A stretch of DNA of 64,000 nt from Sphingobium aromaticiconvertens (GCF_037154075.1 NZ_JBANRJ010000001.1:3405501-3469500), one strand, 5' to 3'. Counted from the first letter of the stretch, positions 46,759 through 55,869 are shown. The notes: generated by a model not told the origin, from the letters alone. Program-made: numbers and translations.

Positions 46759-48390
46759 ATGTATCGTTACGACCAATATGACCAGTCGATCGTCGAAGCC
46801 CGCGTAGAGGAGTTTCGCGACCAGACCCAGCGCCGCATCGCCGGCCATCTGACCGAGGATCAGTTCAAGCCGCTGCGGCTGATGAACGGCCTCTATCTTC
46901 AACTCCACGCCTATATGCTGCGCGTCGCCATTCCCTATGGCACGCTGTCCGCCGTCCAGATGCGTAAACTGGGTGAGATCGCGCGCAAATATGACAAGGG
47001 TTATGGCCACTTCACCACGCGCCAGAACCTGCAATATAACTGGATCAAGCTGGAGGACGCGCCCGACATCCTCGCCGAACTGGCGACGGTGGAGATGCAC
47101 GCCATCCAGACCAGCGGCAACTGCATCCGCAACATCTCGTCCGATCAATATGCGGGCGTCAGCGCCGATGAAGTCGCCGACCCGCGCCCCTGGGCCGAAT
47201 TGCTGCGTCAATGGTCCAGTTTCCACCCGGAATTCACCTATCTGCCCCGCAAGTTCAAAATCTGCGTGATCGCCTCAGAGGAGGATCGCGCGGCCATGCG
47301 CCTGCACGACATCGGCCTGCAACTGGTCGAGCGTGACGGTCAAATCGGCGCCAGGGTCTATGCCGGTGGCGGCATGGGCCGCACGCCAATGGTTGCACCT
47401 GAAATCAGGGGCTTCGTGGCCGAAGATGAGATTGTTTCTTATCTGGAGGCCTGCCTGCGCGTCTATAACCGCCACGGCCGCCGCGACAACAAGTATAAGG
47501 CGCGCATCAAGATTCTGGTCCATGAGATCGGGGTCGAGGAATATAAGCGCCAGGTCGAGGAAGAATATGCCCATATGCGGACCCAGGGCCTCAACCCGCC
47601 GGTCAAGGAACTGGCGCGCATCCGCGCTTTCTTCTCCGGCCCGACCTATGAAACCGGGCTGTCGGAAGACATCGACCGTGCCGACCCGGCCTTCGCCCTG
47701 TGGATCGACCAGAATATCGCCGCGCACAAGCAGCCGGGCTATGCGATCGTCAACATCAGCCTGAAGCCGCTCAAGGGCATTCCGGGCGATGCGTCCGACG
47801 TGCAGATGGAACTGGTCGCCGACCTCGCCGAACGTTATTCCTTCGGCGAGATTCGCGTCACCCATGCGCAGAATCTGGTCCTGCCCCATGTCCGCAAGGC
47901 CGACCTGCCCACCATCTGGCAGGCACTGGATGAGGCTGGCCTGTCGGAGTCCAATCTGGACCTCATCACTGACATCATCGCCTGCCCCGGCCTCGATTAT
48001 TGCAGTCTCGCCAATGCCCGCGCGATCCCGCTGGCGCAGAAGATCGCGAACCGCTTCGCCGATCCGGTGCGGCAGCGCGATCTGGGCGAATTGAAGCTCA
48101 AGATTTCGGGCTGCATCAACGCCTGCGGCCATCATCATGCGGGCCATATCGGCATCCTCGGCGTCGATCGTCGCGGGGTCGAGAATTACCAGTTGCTGCT
48201 GGGCGGATCGGGCGCGCAGGACGCGTCACTCGGCCAGATCACCGGCCCCGGCTTCTCGGAGGATGGCGTGGTCGACGCGATCGAGAAGGTGACGGACATC
48301 TATGTCGCCCAAAGGGAGGAGGGAGAGCGCTTCCTCGATACCTATCGCCGCATTGGCATGGCCCCTTTCAAGGAGGCGATCTATGGTTGA
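46759..48390 (+). CDS. cysI: assimilatory sulfite reductase (nitrite/sulfite reductase family), hemoprotein
   Basis: The 543-residue siroheme/[4Fe-4S] enzyme reduces sulfite to sulfide. The cluster ligands lie in CPGLDYCSLA and SGCINACGHHHAGHIG, the family C-x5-C...C-x3-C pattern. FTTRQNLQYNWIKLEDAPDI and TSGNCIRNISSDQYAG bind siroheme/substrate. The ATG at 46759 starts two bases after the DUF2849 stop. The final codons overlap the DUF934 start by eight bases. Confidence 0.93.
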   Translation: MYRYDQYDQSIVEARVEEFRDQTQRRIAGHLTEDQFKPLRLMNGLYLQLHAYMLRVAIPYGTLSAVQMRKLGEIARKYDKGYGHFTTRQNLQYNWIKLEDAPDILAELATVEMHAIQTSGNCIRNISSDQYAGVSADEVADPRPWAELLRQWSSFHPEFTYLPRKFKICVIASEEDRAAMRLHDIGLQLVERDGQIGARVYAGGGMGRTPMVAPEIRGFVAEDEIVSYLEACLRVYNRHGRRDNKYKARIKILVHEIGVEEYKRQVEEEYAHMRTQGLNPPVKELARIRAFFSGPTYETGLSEDIDRADPAFALWIDQNIAAHKQPGYAIVNISLKPLKGIPGDASDVQMELVADLAERYSFGEIRVTHAQNLVLPHVRKADLPTIWQALDEAGLSESNLDLITDIIACPGLDYCSLANARAIPLAQKIANRFADPVRQRDLGELKLKISGCINACGHHHAGHIGILGVDRRGVENYQLLLGGSGAQDASLGQITGPGFSEDGVVDAIEKVTDIYVAQREEGERFLDTYRRIGMAPFKEAIYG

Positions 48391-48823
48391 TTTCCTGTCC
48401 TTTCGCGACGGTGACGCAACCCAGGAACCGACCGTCACGGTCGAATCCTTCACTGGCCAGTCCAACGCCACCGCCGTCCGCATCGAACCGGGCGAAGAGG
48501 TGCGCGAACTGCTGCCGCACATCGACCGGCTTTCGCTGGTTGAGGTGAACTTTCCGGCCTTTGGCGACGGACGCGGCTATTCCGCCGCCCGTATCCTGCG
48601 GGAATCGGGCTATACCGGCGAATTGCGCGCCGTAGGCGACGTACTGGTGGACCAGATCGTCGCCATGCGCCGTTGCGGCTTTGACAGCTTCCACCCCGAC
48701 AAGCCGCTGGACGATGCGGCCGTCGACCGCGCGCTCAATCGCTATGCCGACGTTTATCAGCGCACCATTGATGGCCGCGCGCCCGTCTGGGCAAAGCGCC
48801 ACCCGGAGAAGACAGATGGGTGA
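48383..48823 (+). CDS. DUF934 family protein
   Basis: The 146-residue protein belongs to DUF934, almost always between cysI and cysH in proteobacteria. Conserved parts are LVEVNFPAFGDGRGYSAARILRE and GDVLVDQIVAMRRCGFDSF. The biochemical role is not established, though co-operonic presence suggests help in sulfite reductase electron supply or maturation. The ATG has AAGGAGG upstream inside cysI. Confidence 0.9.
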   Translation: MVDFLSFRDGDATQEPTVTVESFTGQSNATAVRIEPGEEVRELLPHIDRLSLVEVNFPAFGDGRGYSAARILRESGYTGELRAVGDVLVDQIVAMRRCGFDSFHPDKPLDDAAVDRALNRYADVYQRTIDGRAPVWAKRHPEKTDG

Positions 48824-48842
48824 ACCCGCCCGGAGGATTGAC

Positions 48843-49601
48843 ATGATCGATGCCCGCCCCGCCTTTACCCAGGCGGACGCGGATGCGCTCAACGCCCGTT
48901 TTGAGGGCATTGCGGCGCTGCCGATGCTGACCACCCTTTTTGCCGAGGGCATATTGGGCAATGTCGCGGTCGTCTCCTCCTTCGGCACGGAAAGCGCGGT
49001 GCTGCTCGATCTCGTGGCGCGCGCCGATCCGTCGACGCCCGTCATCTTCGTCGACACGCTCAAGATGTTCGCCGAAACGCTGCATTATCGCGACACGCTG
49101 ATCGCGCGCCTTGGCCTTACCGACAGCCGCAGCGTTACGCCCCATGCCGCTGTAATCGCCGCAAAAGATGAAACCGGCCTGCGCTGGTCCTACGATCCCG
49201 ATGGTTGCTGCGAAATCCGCAAGGTGGAGCCGATGGCCCGCGCCAAAGAGGGCCTCGACGCCTGGATTTCCGGTCGCAAGGCCTTCCAGTCCGTCACCCG
49301 CCAGAACATCCCCCGGTTCGAGGTCGAGGACGGCCGCCTGAAGGTCAATCCGCTCGGCGACTGGACCAAGACCGATCTGGAGGCCTGGTTCGCCCGGTAC
49401 GACCTTCCCCGCCACCCGCTGGAGGCACAAGGCTATCTGTCGATCGGTTGCGAACCCTGCACGTCGAAGGTGCAGCCCGGTGAAGACCCGCGCGCGGGTC
49501 GCTGGCGCGGCTGGGACAAGGTGGAATGCGGCATTCACAGCCCGGTAACGCCCATCCCCGCCGTCGACCCCGACGATCCGGCCAATCAGCCCGTCTTCTG
49601 A
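48843..49601 (+). CDS. cysH: adenylyl-sulfate/phosphoadenylyl-sulfate reductase, [4Fe-4S] type
   Basis: The enzyme reduces APS (or PAPS) to sulfite with thioredoxin. The 252-residue protein has VVSSFGTESAVLLDLV (PP-loop), the cluster motifs GCCEIRKVEP and CEPCTSKV, and the C-terminal catalytic ECGIH. The CC...CxxC set marks the iron-sulphur APS-reductase type, unlike E. coli CysH. The ATG at 48843 has GGAGG six bases upstream; ATG 48816, overlapping DUF934, is an alternative. Confidence 0.92.
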   Translation: MIDARPAFTQADADALNARFEGIAALPMLTTLFAEGILGNVAVVSSFGTESAVLLDLVARADPSTPVIFVDTLKMFAETLHYRDTLIARLGLTDSRSVTPHAAVIAAKDETGLRWSYDPDGCCEIRKVEPMARAKEGLDAWISGRKAFQSVTRQNIPRFEVEDGRLKVNPLGDWTKTDLEAWFARYDLPRHPLEAQGYLSIGCEPCTSKVQPGEDPRAGRWRGWDKVECGIHSPVTPIPAVDPDDPANQPVF

Positions 49602-49650
49602 CCGGATCAATTCTGGTTGGAAACGAGGCTGCGGACGATCCCGCGCTGGA

Positions 49651-51150
49651 TTATTCGTAATCCTCCAGCGGTGCATAGCCCTCTGCCAGATCGCTGAACC
49701 GCGTGATTTTGGCGTCGAACTTCATGCGGATGCGCCCCGTGGAACCGTGACGCTGCTTGGCGACGATCAGTTCCGCCAGACCATAGATGCGCTCCATCTC
49801 TTGCGCCCATTCCATATGGGCCGCGCCTTCCTTGTCGCCCGGCTCCTTGGCGGCGACATAATAGTCCTCGCGGAACACGAACCACACCATGTCTGCGTCC
49901 TGCTCGATCGAGCCGGATTCACGCAGGTCCGATAGCTGCGGTCGCTTGTCCTCGCGCTGCTCCACCGCACGGCTGAGCTGCGACAGCGCCAACACTGGCA
50001 CATGAAGTTCCTTCGCCAACGTCTTCAAACCACGGGAAATTTCCGAAATTTCATTGACGCGATTGTCGTTACCCTTGCCGCTGCCCTGCAACAGTTGGAG
50101 ATAGTCGATGACGATGAAGCCGATATCGTGCCGTCGCTTCAACCGCCGCGCCCGCGTCCGCAACGCCGCGATGGTCAGGCCCGGCGTATCGTCGATGAAC
50201 AGCGGCAGATCCTGCAACTCGCGCGCCGCCCGCGACAGGTTCTGGAAGTCCGCGCGGCTGATCTTGCCCATGCGCAGCGCTTCGCCGCTGATGCCCGACT
50301 GCTCGGCCAACACGCGGGTCGCCAACTGGTCGGCGGACATTTCCAGGCTGAAGAACGCCGTCTTAGCGCCCATATTCTTTTCACGCGGAATGCCGTCCGC
50401 CTCGTCCCGCACCCAGCGCGAGGAGGCATTATAAGCGATGTTGGTCGCCAGCGACGTCTTCCCCATGCCCGGTCGCCCGGCCAGGATCATGAGATCCGAA
50501 TTGTGCAAACCACCGATCTTTTCATTGAGGCAGTTGATGCCGGTGGTAATACCCGACAGATGCCCGCCGCTGTTCAGCGCGCGCTCTGCCACCTGCACAG
50601 CCATGGTGGAGGCGGACAGGAAGCTCTTGACTGACCCGGTCTCCCCCTCACCCTCCGACACCTTGTACAGCGCGACTTCCGCTGCCTCTATCTGCTCGCG
50701 CGGGTTGACATCTTCACTGGTATCCAGTGCATTTTCAACCAGTTCCCTGCCAACACCGACAAGTTCTCTCAGCAAAGCCAGGTCATAGATCTGCGCCGCA
50801 AAGTCGCGCGCACCGATCAGCGCCGCGCCATTGCCGGTCAGTTGCGCCAGATAGGCGACGCCCCCCAATTCCTTCAACGCCGGGTCCTGCTCCAGCATCG
50901 GCTTCATCGTCACCGGATTGGCGACCATGTCGCGTTCCAGCAACTTCATCAATGCTTCATAGATACGTCCGTGCAGCGGCTCATAAAAATGCTCCGCGCG
51001 CAGCTTCAACTGCACATCCTCGGCAATCCGGTTGTCGATCATCAGCGCCCCCAGCAGCGCAGCCTCCGCCTCGACGTTGCGGGGTAATTGCGCGGCGGCG
51101 TCAGTTGCGGGGGGTAGCAATGTCAGATGTTCGGCCATGACCGCGTTCAT
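49651..51150 (-). CDS. dnaB: replicative DNA helicase
   Basis: The hexameric helicase of the replication fork, 499 residues. The N-terminal domain begins LPRNVEAEAALLGALMIDNR; the RecA core has Walker A AGRPGMGKTSLATNIA, Walker B FIVIDYLQLLQG and the DRPQLSDLRESGSIEQDAD-like KRPQLSDLRESGSIEQDAD segment. No intein is present. It is convergent with cysH with 49 bases between stops. Confidence 0.95.
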   Translation of the reverse strand: MNAVMAEHLTLLPPATDAAAQLPRNVEAEAALLGALMIDNRIAEDVQLKLRAEHFYEPLHGRIYEALMKLLERDMVANPVTMKPMLEQDPALKELGGVAYLAQLTGNGAALIGARDFAAQIYDLALLRELVGVGRELVENALDTSEDVNPREQIEAAEVALYKVSEGEGETGSVKSFLSASTMAVQVAERALNSGGHLSGITTGINCLNEKIGGLHNSDLMILAGRPGMGKTSLATNIAYNASSRWVRDEADGIPREKNMGAKTAFFSLEMSADQLATRVLAEQSGISGEALRMGKISRADFQNLSRAARELQDLPLFIDDTPGLTIAALRTRARRLKRRHDIGFIVIDYLQLLQGSGKGNDNRVNEISEISRGLKTLAKELHVPVLALSQLSRAVEQREDKRPQLSDLRESGSIEQDADMVWFVFREDYYVAAKEPGDKEGAAHMEWAQEMERIYGLAELIVAKQRHGSTGRIRMKFDAKITRFSDLAEGYAPLEDYE

Positions 51151-51275
51151 CGCGCCGTCGCCGCGTCAACGCAAGGCACAACCCTGAAACGATCGCACAT
51201 AAGTCCGTGGATAACTTCCGTGCGCCCGGATTCGCTTGCATTTCGCATCGCCTCGCCGCACTGACGATAACCCTC

Positions 51276-51758
51276 ATGGCCGACCCGCGCATCATAGATA
51301 TCAAGCTCGACGAGCGCACGATCCTGTGGCGGAACGCCGATGTGGAGCAGGAACGGCGCATTGCGATTTTCGACCTGCTGGAAGAAAATCATTTCCAGCC
51401 TCAGCGCATCCATGGCGACGCCTATGCCGGCCCCTATAAGGTGCGCCTGCGGGTCGAAGAAGGACGCCTTGTCATAGAGATAGACCGGGAAGATGATACG
51501 CAACTTGAAGCGATCATCCTCGGCCTTGGCCGTTTCCGCCGCCCGATCCGCGAATATTTCGCCATTTGCGACAGCTATTATCAAGCGATCAGCAATGCTT
51601 CGCCGCAACAGATCGAGACGGTGGATATGGCCCGACGGGGCATCCATAATGATGCGGCCGACATGCTGATCGAACGGCTGGAGGGGAAGATCAAGGTCGA
51701 TTTCGATACCGCCCGGCGGCTGTTCACGCTGATCTGCGTCCTGCATATCAAGGGGTAG
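51276..51758 (+). CDS. UPF0262 family protein
   Basis: The 160-residue protein belongs to UPF0262, an alphaproteobacterial family of unknown function. RIIDIKLDERTILWRNADVEQERRIAIFDLL (in parts), NHFQP and DMARRGIHNDAADMLIERLEGK are conserved features. The ATG at 51276 gives the family N-terminus ADPRIIDIKLDE. It is divergent from dnaB. Confidence 0.88.
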   Translation: MADPRIIDIKLDERTILWRNADVEQERRIAIFDLLEENHFQPQRIHGDAYAGPYKVRLRVEEGRLVIEIDREDDTQLEAIILGLGRFRRPIREYFAICDSYYQAISNASPQQIETVDMARRGIHNDAADMLIERLEGKIKVDFDTARRLFTLICVLHIKG

Positions 51759-51786
51759 GGTAATCGGGGGACTGACATTCAGGCAG

Positions 51787-52455
51787 TTGTTCGCCTGGGC
51801 GGGCACGGTGTTGGCGATCGCCTTTCTGGCGACGCTGGGCACGTGGCTCTATGCCCGCGGCTGGGCGCCTGACCGTGCCGACTATGCGGTGCAGGGCCTT
51901 TCCGTGGACGCGACCACCGGTCCTGTCGACTGGGGCACGGTTGCCGCGCAGGGAGCTGACTTTGCCTATATCCGCGCGGCCCATGGCGCCGACCCTCGTG
52001 ACCCGGCCTTCGCCACCAACTGGGCGGGCGCGCGGGCAGCGGGACTGCGCTATGGCGCGGCACTGGATTTCAGCCTGTGCCGTACCGCAACTGATCAGGC
52101 GACCCGCTTCATGACCACCGTCCCGCGCGACAATGCCGCCCTGCCGCCGGTCGTCCGCCTTGCCTTCGATACCAGCTGCCCGGCCCGCCCCGGCCGTGAC
52201 ACCATGCTTTCGGAACTGAACACGCTGGTCAATCTGGTGGAAAGCCATGCGGGCAAACCCGTGCTGCTCAACATCGCGCCTGACTTCGATGCGCGCTACG
52301 ATATCGGCAGCGGCATCAACCGGACGCTGTGGCTGGACGGCAACTTCTTTCCGCCCGATTATGCCACCCGCCCCTGGGTGATGTGGACGGCGTCGGACTT
52401 GCGCCATATTGACGGCGTGGATGGTCCTGTCAGATGGAATGTAGTCGCACCATGA
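51787..52455 (+). CDS. membrane-anchored GH25-like protein (catalytic Glu apparently missing)
   Basis: The 222-residue protein has a single N-terminal membrane segment (about 2-22) and a GH25-like (lysozyme/muramidase) domain: GLSVDATTGPVDWGTVAAQGADFAYIRAAHG in parts, DPAFATNWAGARAAGLRYGA, and VMWTASDLRHIDGVDGPV. Asp41 matches the first active-site Asp. The family DxE pair would be at Asp128, but here reads DTS (Ser130 instead of Glu), so activity is doubtful. The start is TTG at 51787 with a weak Shine-Dalgarno. It overlaps cdd by four bases. Confidence 0.7.
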   Translation: MFAWAGTVLAIAFLATLGTWLYARGWAPDRADYAVQGLSVDATTGPVDWGTVAAQGADFAYIRAAHGADPRDPAFATNWAGARAAGLRYGAALDFSLCRTATDQATRFMTTVPRDNAALPPVVRLAFDTSCPARPGRDTMLSELNTLVNLVESHAGKPVLLNIAPDFDARYDIGSGINRTLWLDGNFFPPDYATRPWVMWTASDLRHIDGVDGPVRWNVVAP

Positions 52456-52934
52456 CGTCACTCATAACCCCAACGCCGGACATCGCCGCGCTGATCGCCG
52501 CCGCGCGCGCCGTGCTGGTCAATGCCCATGCGCCCTATAGCCGCTTTGCAGTCGGCGCCGCCGTGCGCCTGACCGACGGGACTATCATTACCGGCTGCAA
52601 TTTCGAAAATGCTAGCTATGGCCTCTCCCTCTGTGCCGAGACGGTCGCTCTCGCCGCGACCAACGCGGCCGGACGCCTGGCCGATGTGGCCGCGATTGCG
52701 GTCGTGGGCGGCGCCATGGCTCCGGACGGATCGGTAGGTGGCGACGCCATCGTCTCCCCCTGTGGCCGTTGCCGCCAGATCTTGAACGAAGCCGAACAGA
52801 TGGCCGGCCGGCCGCTCGCCATCTACTGCGCCCCGCCAGAGGGCGACGCGGTCGTCGAACACAGCGTCGCCACCCTCCTTCCCCACGCCTTCGGCCCAGC
52901 CGATCTGGGCATCACCCCCCGCAACAAGAGCTAG
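52452..52934 (+). CDS. cdd: cytidine deaminase
   Basis: The 160-residue zinc enzyme deaminates cytidine/deoxycytidine. It has [14 protein letters not shown], the zinc and proton-shuttle motif CAETVALAA (Cys-Ala-Glu), and PCGRCRQIL with the other two Cys ligands. The ATG at 52452 overlaps the upstream gene as ATGA. dcd follows eight bases later, so the pair serves pyrimidine salvage and dUTP supply. Confidence 0.93.
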   Translation: MTSLITPTPDIAALIAAARAVLVNAHAPYSRFAVGAAVRLTDGTIITGCNFENASYGLSLCAETVALAATNAAGRLADVAAIAVVGGAMAPDGSVGGDAIVSPCGRCRQILNEAEQMAGRPLAIYCAPPEGDAVVEHSVATLLPHAFGPADLGITPRNKS

Positions 52935-52942
52935 AACCAGCC

Positions 52943-53497
52943 ATGTCGATACTTTCGGACAAATGGATTCGCGAGCAGGCGCTGAAGACGAACATGATCG
53001 AGCCGTTCGTGGAGAGCCAGCGGCGCGATGGCTGCATCAGCTACGGCCTGTCATCCTATGGCTATGACGCCCGCGTCGCCGATGAGTTCAAGATTTTCAC
53101 CAATGTCGACAGCGCGGTGGTGGACCCCAAGGATTTCGCCGCCAACAGCTTCGTCGATCGCAAGACCGACTGCTGCATCATCCCGCCCAACAGCTTCGCG
53201 CTGGCCCGCACGGTCGAATATTTCCGCGTGCCGCGCGACGTGCTGGTCATCTGCCTTGGCAAGTCGACCTATGCCCGTTGCGGCATCATCGTCAACGTGA
53301 CCCCGCTCGAACCGGGCTGGGAAGGGCATGTGACGCTGGAATTCTCCAACACCACCCCGCTCCCGGCAAAGATCTACGCAAATGAGGGGGCGTGCCAGTT
53401 CCTTTTCCTCAAGGGGAACGAGCCATGCGAGACAAGCTATGCCGACCGCGCGGGAAAATATATGGGGCAGCAAGGCGTGACGTTGCCGCGCCTATAG
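52943..53497 (+). CDS. dcd: dCTP deaminase
   Basis: The enzyme deaminates dCTP to dUTP for dTMP synthesis. The 184-residue trimeric protein has [23 protein letters not shown] [41 protein letters not shown] with the catalytic Glu region, and QFLFLKG. Length and C-terminus ([13 protein letters not shown]) fit the family. Confidence 0.95.
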   Translation: MSILSDKWIREQALKTNMIEPFVESQRRDGCISYGLSSYGYDARVADEFKIFTNVDSAVVDPKDFAANSFVDRKTDCCIIPPNSFALARTVEYFRVPRDVLVICLGKSTYARCGIIVNVTPLEPGWEGHVTLEFSNTTPLPAKIYANEGACQFLFLKGNEPCETSYADRAGKYMGQQGVTLPRL

Positions 53498-53543
53498 GCG
53501 CGTGCGATACTGAACGGGCCGGTTGCTCGCAAAGTCGATCCTC

Positions 53544-54317
53544 ATGTTGAATTTCCTGAAGCGCAAACGTTCAGCGCCTGAACCCAGCCTACCCCCGTCC
53601 GTGGGTTCGGGCAGGCGCGTCTATGCGATCGGCGACATTCATGGTCGCGCCGACCTGTTGCTGGAACTGCTCGAACTGATCGGCCAGGATGATGCCCGGC
53701 GCGGCCACCTGCCATTTCACCTTGTCCTGCTGGGCGACCTTATCGACCGCGGCCCGCGATCGGCCCATGTTATCGACCAGGCAATGCTTCTGGCCCGATC
53801 GGGGATAGATGTCCGTTTCATCAAGGGCAATCATGAGGAAGTGTTCATTCTCGCGGCTCGCGGGGATATGAAAGCGGCTCGTTTCTTCACCCGCATCGGC
53901 GGTATGGAGACGCTGGCCAGCTACGGCCTGCCCCCTGCGGAACAGGCGATGATGAACGATGCCCAGTTGACGGACTGGATGGTCAGGCATGTCCCGCGCG
54001 CTCATGTCGATTTCGTCGATGGCTTTGAGGATCAAATAGAGTTTGGGGACTATCTGTTCGTCCATGCCGGCATAAAGCCCCATATTCCACTGGACGTCCA
54101 AAATCCATCCGATCTGCGCTGGATCAGGGCCGAGTTTCTGGAGCATCAGGCGCCGTTCGATCGCATGATCGTCCACGGCCACACCATCACCGACGTGGTG
54201 GATGAGCGGCCCAATCGTATCGGCATCGACACGGGCGCCTATTATAGCGGTCACCTGACCGCCATCGGCCTTGAGGGCGAGGAACGCTGGTTCCTCGCAA
54301 CGGGTGCCCCGGCCTGA
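53544..54317 (+). CDS. metallophosphoesterase, PP2A-like serine/threonine phosphatase family
   Basis: The 257-residue calcineurin-like phosphatase has the sequential metal motifs VYAIGDIHGRADLL, LLGDLIDRGPRS and FIKGNHEEVF, followed by VHAGIKP and VHGHTIT. It resembles bacterial PrpA/ApaH-related protein phosphatases. The ATG at 53544 lies 46 bases after dcd; a TTG at 53523 is an alternative. The substrate is unknown. Confidence 0.88.
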   Translation: MLNFLKRKRSAPEPSLPPSVGSGRRVYAIGDIHGRADLLLELLELIGQDDARRGHLPFHLVLLGDLIDRGPRSAHVIDQAMLLARSGIDVRFIKGNHEEVFILAARGDMKAARFFTRIGGMETLASYGLPPAEQAMMNDAQLTDWMVRHVPRAHVDFVDGFEDQIEFGDYLFVHAGIKPHIPLDVQNPSDLRWIRAEFLEHQAPFDRMIVHGHTITDVVDERPNRIGIDTGAYYSGHLTAIGLEGEERWFLATGAPA

Positions 54318-54447
54318 ACGCCGCGCCATGCGCCAATGGGGGAATGACCGATGCCGCTCCCCATCACGCTCCAAAGCAACGGCCGCTCGCTCTGCAATCA
54401 ATATCGTCCCATGGCACCAGCGGCGGCCGCCCGCCTTGCCTTAAGCT

Positions 54448-54548
54448 TCTAGAGCATGGTCCGATCCGATTGCCTCGGCTCGGCTGCTCTAGTCTTTTGA
54501 TTTAGCGCGTTTTCCAAGCAGGTGATTCCACCTGTTTGGAAAATGCTA
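54448..54548. repeat. two-hairpin dispersed intergenic repeat
   Basis: The first hairpin has CTAGAGCA (54449-54456) and TGCTCTAG (54485-54492). The second has TTTTCCAAGCAGGTG (54510-54524) and CACCTGTTTGGAAAA (54529-54543), pairing over 15 bases with one G-U type mismatch and an ATTC loop. Such elements are common between genes of sphingomonads and relatives. It abuts the anti-sigma stop and lies after the convergent phosphatase, so it may also slow transcription from both sides. Confidence 0.8.
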
Positions 54549-55250
54549 GTGCCAGTCTGCGGCCTCCGCCTGTGCCTCCTGTGCAGCATTGGCGGGTGCG
54601 CCCTCAACCATCGCCTCGATCGTCGCCATGATACGCGGATCGGCGGATGCAGCCTGTCGATAATCACTCGCCCCGATACTACCGGGCACCAACTGCTCCA
54701 GCCGCCAATATTTGCCCCTCCGGCATGCTACGCCCGCCATCGCCGCGCTGTCGAAGCTACGGCACCAGTGGCCATCCTTGCGCCGGAAACTCAGGCCGAT
54801 CTGCACTGCCCGCCCTTTTTGCGCGGAAGCCAGTTGGGTATCCAGCGCCGAGGCAATCACGCCCTGCGCCACCATATGTCCGCTCCGCAAAGCCACGCCA
54901 TCGTCTTCGCCGCCAGAAAGACGTCCGATCGCCAGACCCACCAAAAGGCTGGCGGCGATCCCGCTACTGATGGCCCAGCCAGCCCAGCGTGCTGGCCGTG
55001 CCTGATCGCTTTTGGCCTCTGCGATCGGTACCACCCCCTCGGTCAGCATCGCCGCGAAGCGACCGGGCACATCCTCTTCCATGATCGGCGCGAAATGGCC
55101 CGCCAGCGTCTCGCGCAGTTGCTGATGCACCGCCACACGCGCCGCCAGTTCCGGATCGTCCGCCACGGCCAGGTCGACCCGCCGTCGATTGACCTCATCC
55201 AGTTCGCCATCGCACCAGGCGACCAGCATTTCCTCGCTGATCCTGTTCAT
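54546..55250 (-). CDS. anti-sigma factor, single-span membrane protein
   Basis: The 234-residue protein has a cytoplasmic N-terminus (MNRISEEMLVAWCDGELDEV, the usual anti-sigma opening), one membrane span at about residues 90-109, and a periplasmic part with Cys in HWCRSFD and GVACRRG. There is no complete HxxxCxxC zinc motif. Its ATG overlaps the sigma factor stop as ATGA, so the two are made together and this protein probably holds the sigma factor inactive at the membrane. Confidence 0.85.
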   Translation of the reverse strand: MNRISEEMLVAWCDGELDEVNRRRVDLAVADDPELAARVAVHQQLRETLAGHFAPIMEEDVPGRFAAMLTEGVVPIAEAKSDQARPARWAGWAISSGIAASLLVGLAIGRLSGGEDDGVALRSGHMVAQGVIASALDTQLASAQKGRAVQIGLSFRRKDGHWCRSFDSAAMAGVACRRGKYWRLEQLVPGSIGASDYRQAASADPRIMATIEAMVEGAPANAAQEAQAEAADWH

Positions 55251-55735
55251 GCCGCTTCCCCCATCATTGCGATCAGCGCCCCGCGCCCGCGCACCAGCCG
55301 CGATGTCAGCGTCCCCATCGGCACGCCCAGCACCTCTGCGGCATCTTTGTAGGACAGTCCCTCGACCAGAACGAGTGCAATGGCCTCGCGCTGCTCGTCG
55401 GGCAGCGCCTGCATCGCGCGATCGACATTGGACAGGGTCATCGCATCCTCTATCTGCCGGTCCCCGGCATAGCCAATAGCCTCCCCAGCGGCCTCGGGCG
55501 CAAAGGTCCGCGCTGATCGCTGCCGCGCCCGGCCCTCATCAATCCACAGGTTTCGCATGATCCGGTACATCCAGCTATCGAGTCGCGTTCCCGGCTGCCA
55601 CTGTGCGCGAGATCGCAACGCGCGCTCCAACGTCGCCTGACACAGGTCGTCGCCATCGGCGATATCGCGCGACAGGCTGGCGGCGAACCGCCGCAGTCGC
55701 GGCACCAGTTCAAGCAGATCGCCTTCGAACGACAT
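55247..55735 (-). CDS. ECF-family RNA polymerase sigma factor
   Basis: The 162-residue protein has region 2 (LVPRLRRFAASLSRDIADGDDLCQATLERAL, in parts, and WMYRIMRNLWIDEGRAR) and region 4 (MQALPDEQREAIALVLVEGLSYKDAAEVLGVPMGTLTSRL in parts), with a linker between. It is the typical size of an ECF sigma factor. It forms a coupled pair with the anti-sigma gene and lies divergent from the S8 protease gene, whose promoter region it shares. Confidence 0.92.
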   Translation of the reverse strand: MSFEGDLLELVPRLRRFAASLSRDIADGDDLCQATLERALRSRAQWQPGTRLDSWMYRIMRNLWIDEGRARQRSARTFAPEAAGEAIGYAGDRQIEDAMTLSNVDRAMQALPDEQREAIALVLVEGLSYKDAAEVLGVPMGTLTSRLVRGRGALIAMMGEAA

Positions 55736-55780
55736 TGCTTCTCCATAAGATAGTCAGGGATTAAACGGCTATCCCCACAC

Positions 55781-55868
55781 GTTTCATCCCAGGCGCTGGA
55801 AATAAACATCGCCAGCATCATTGTCTCAGGGTGATTTCGCTTTCGTAAGGACAGGGACGGGATGAAAC
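55781..55868. promoter_or_regulatory. paired GGGATGAAAC elements in the sigma/protease intergenic region
   Basis: GTTTCATCCC (55781-55790) and GGGATGAAAC (55859-55868) are exact inverted copies. The first lies about 45 bases before the sigma gene and reads GGGATGAAAC on its strand, where it could be a -35 element. The second abuts the protease start codon, too close for a -35 of that gene as annotated. The function is uncertain. Confidence 0.35.
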
Positions 55869-55869
55869 A

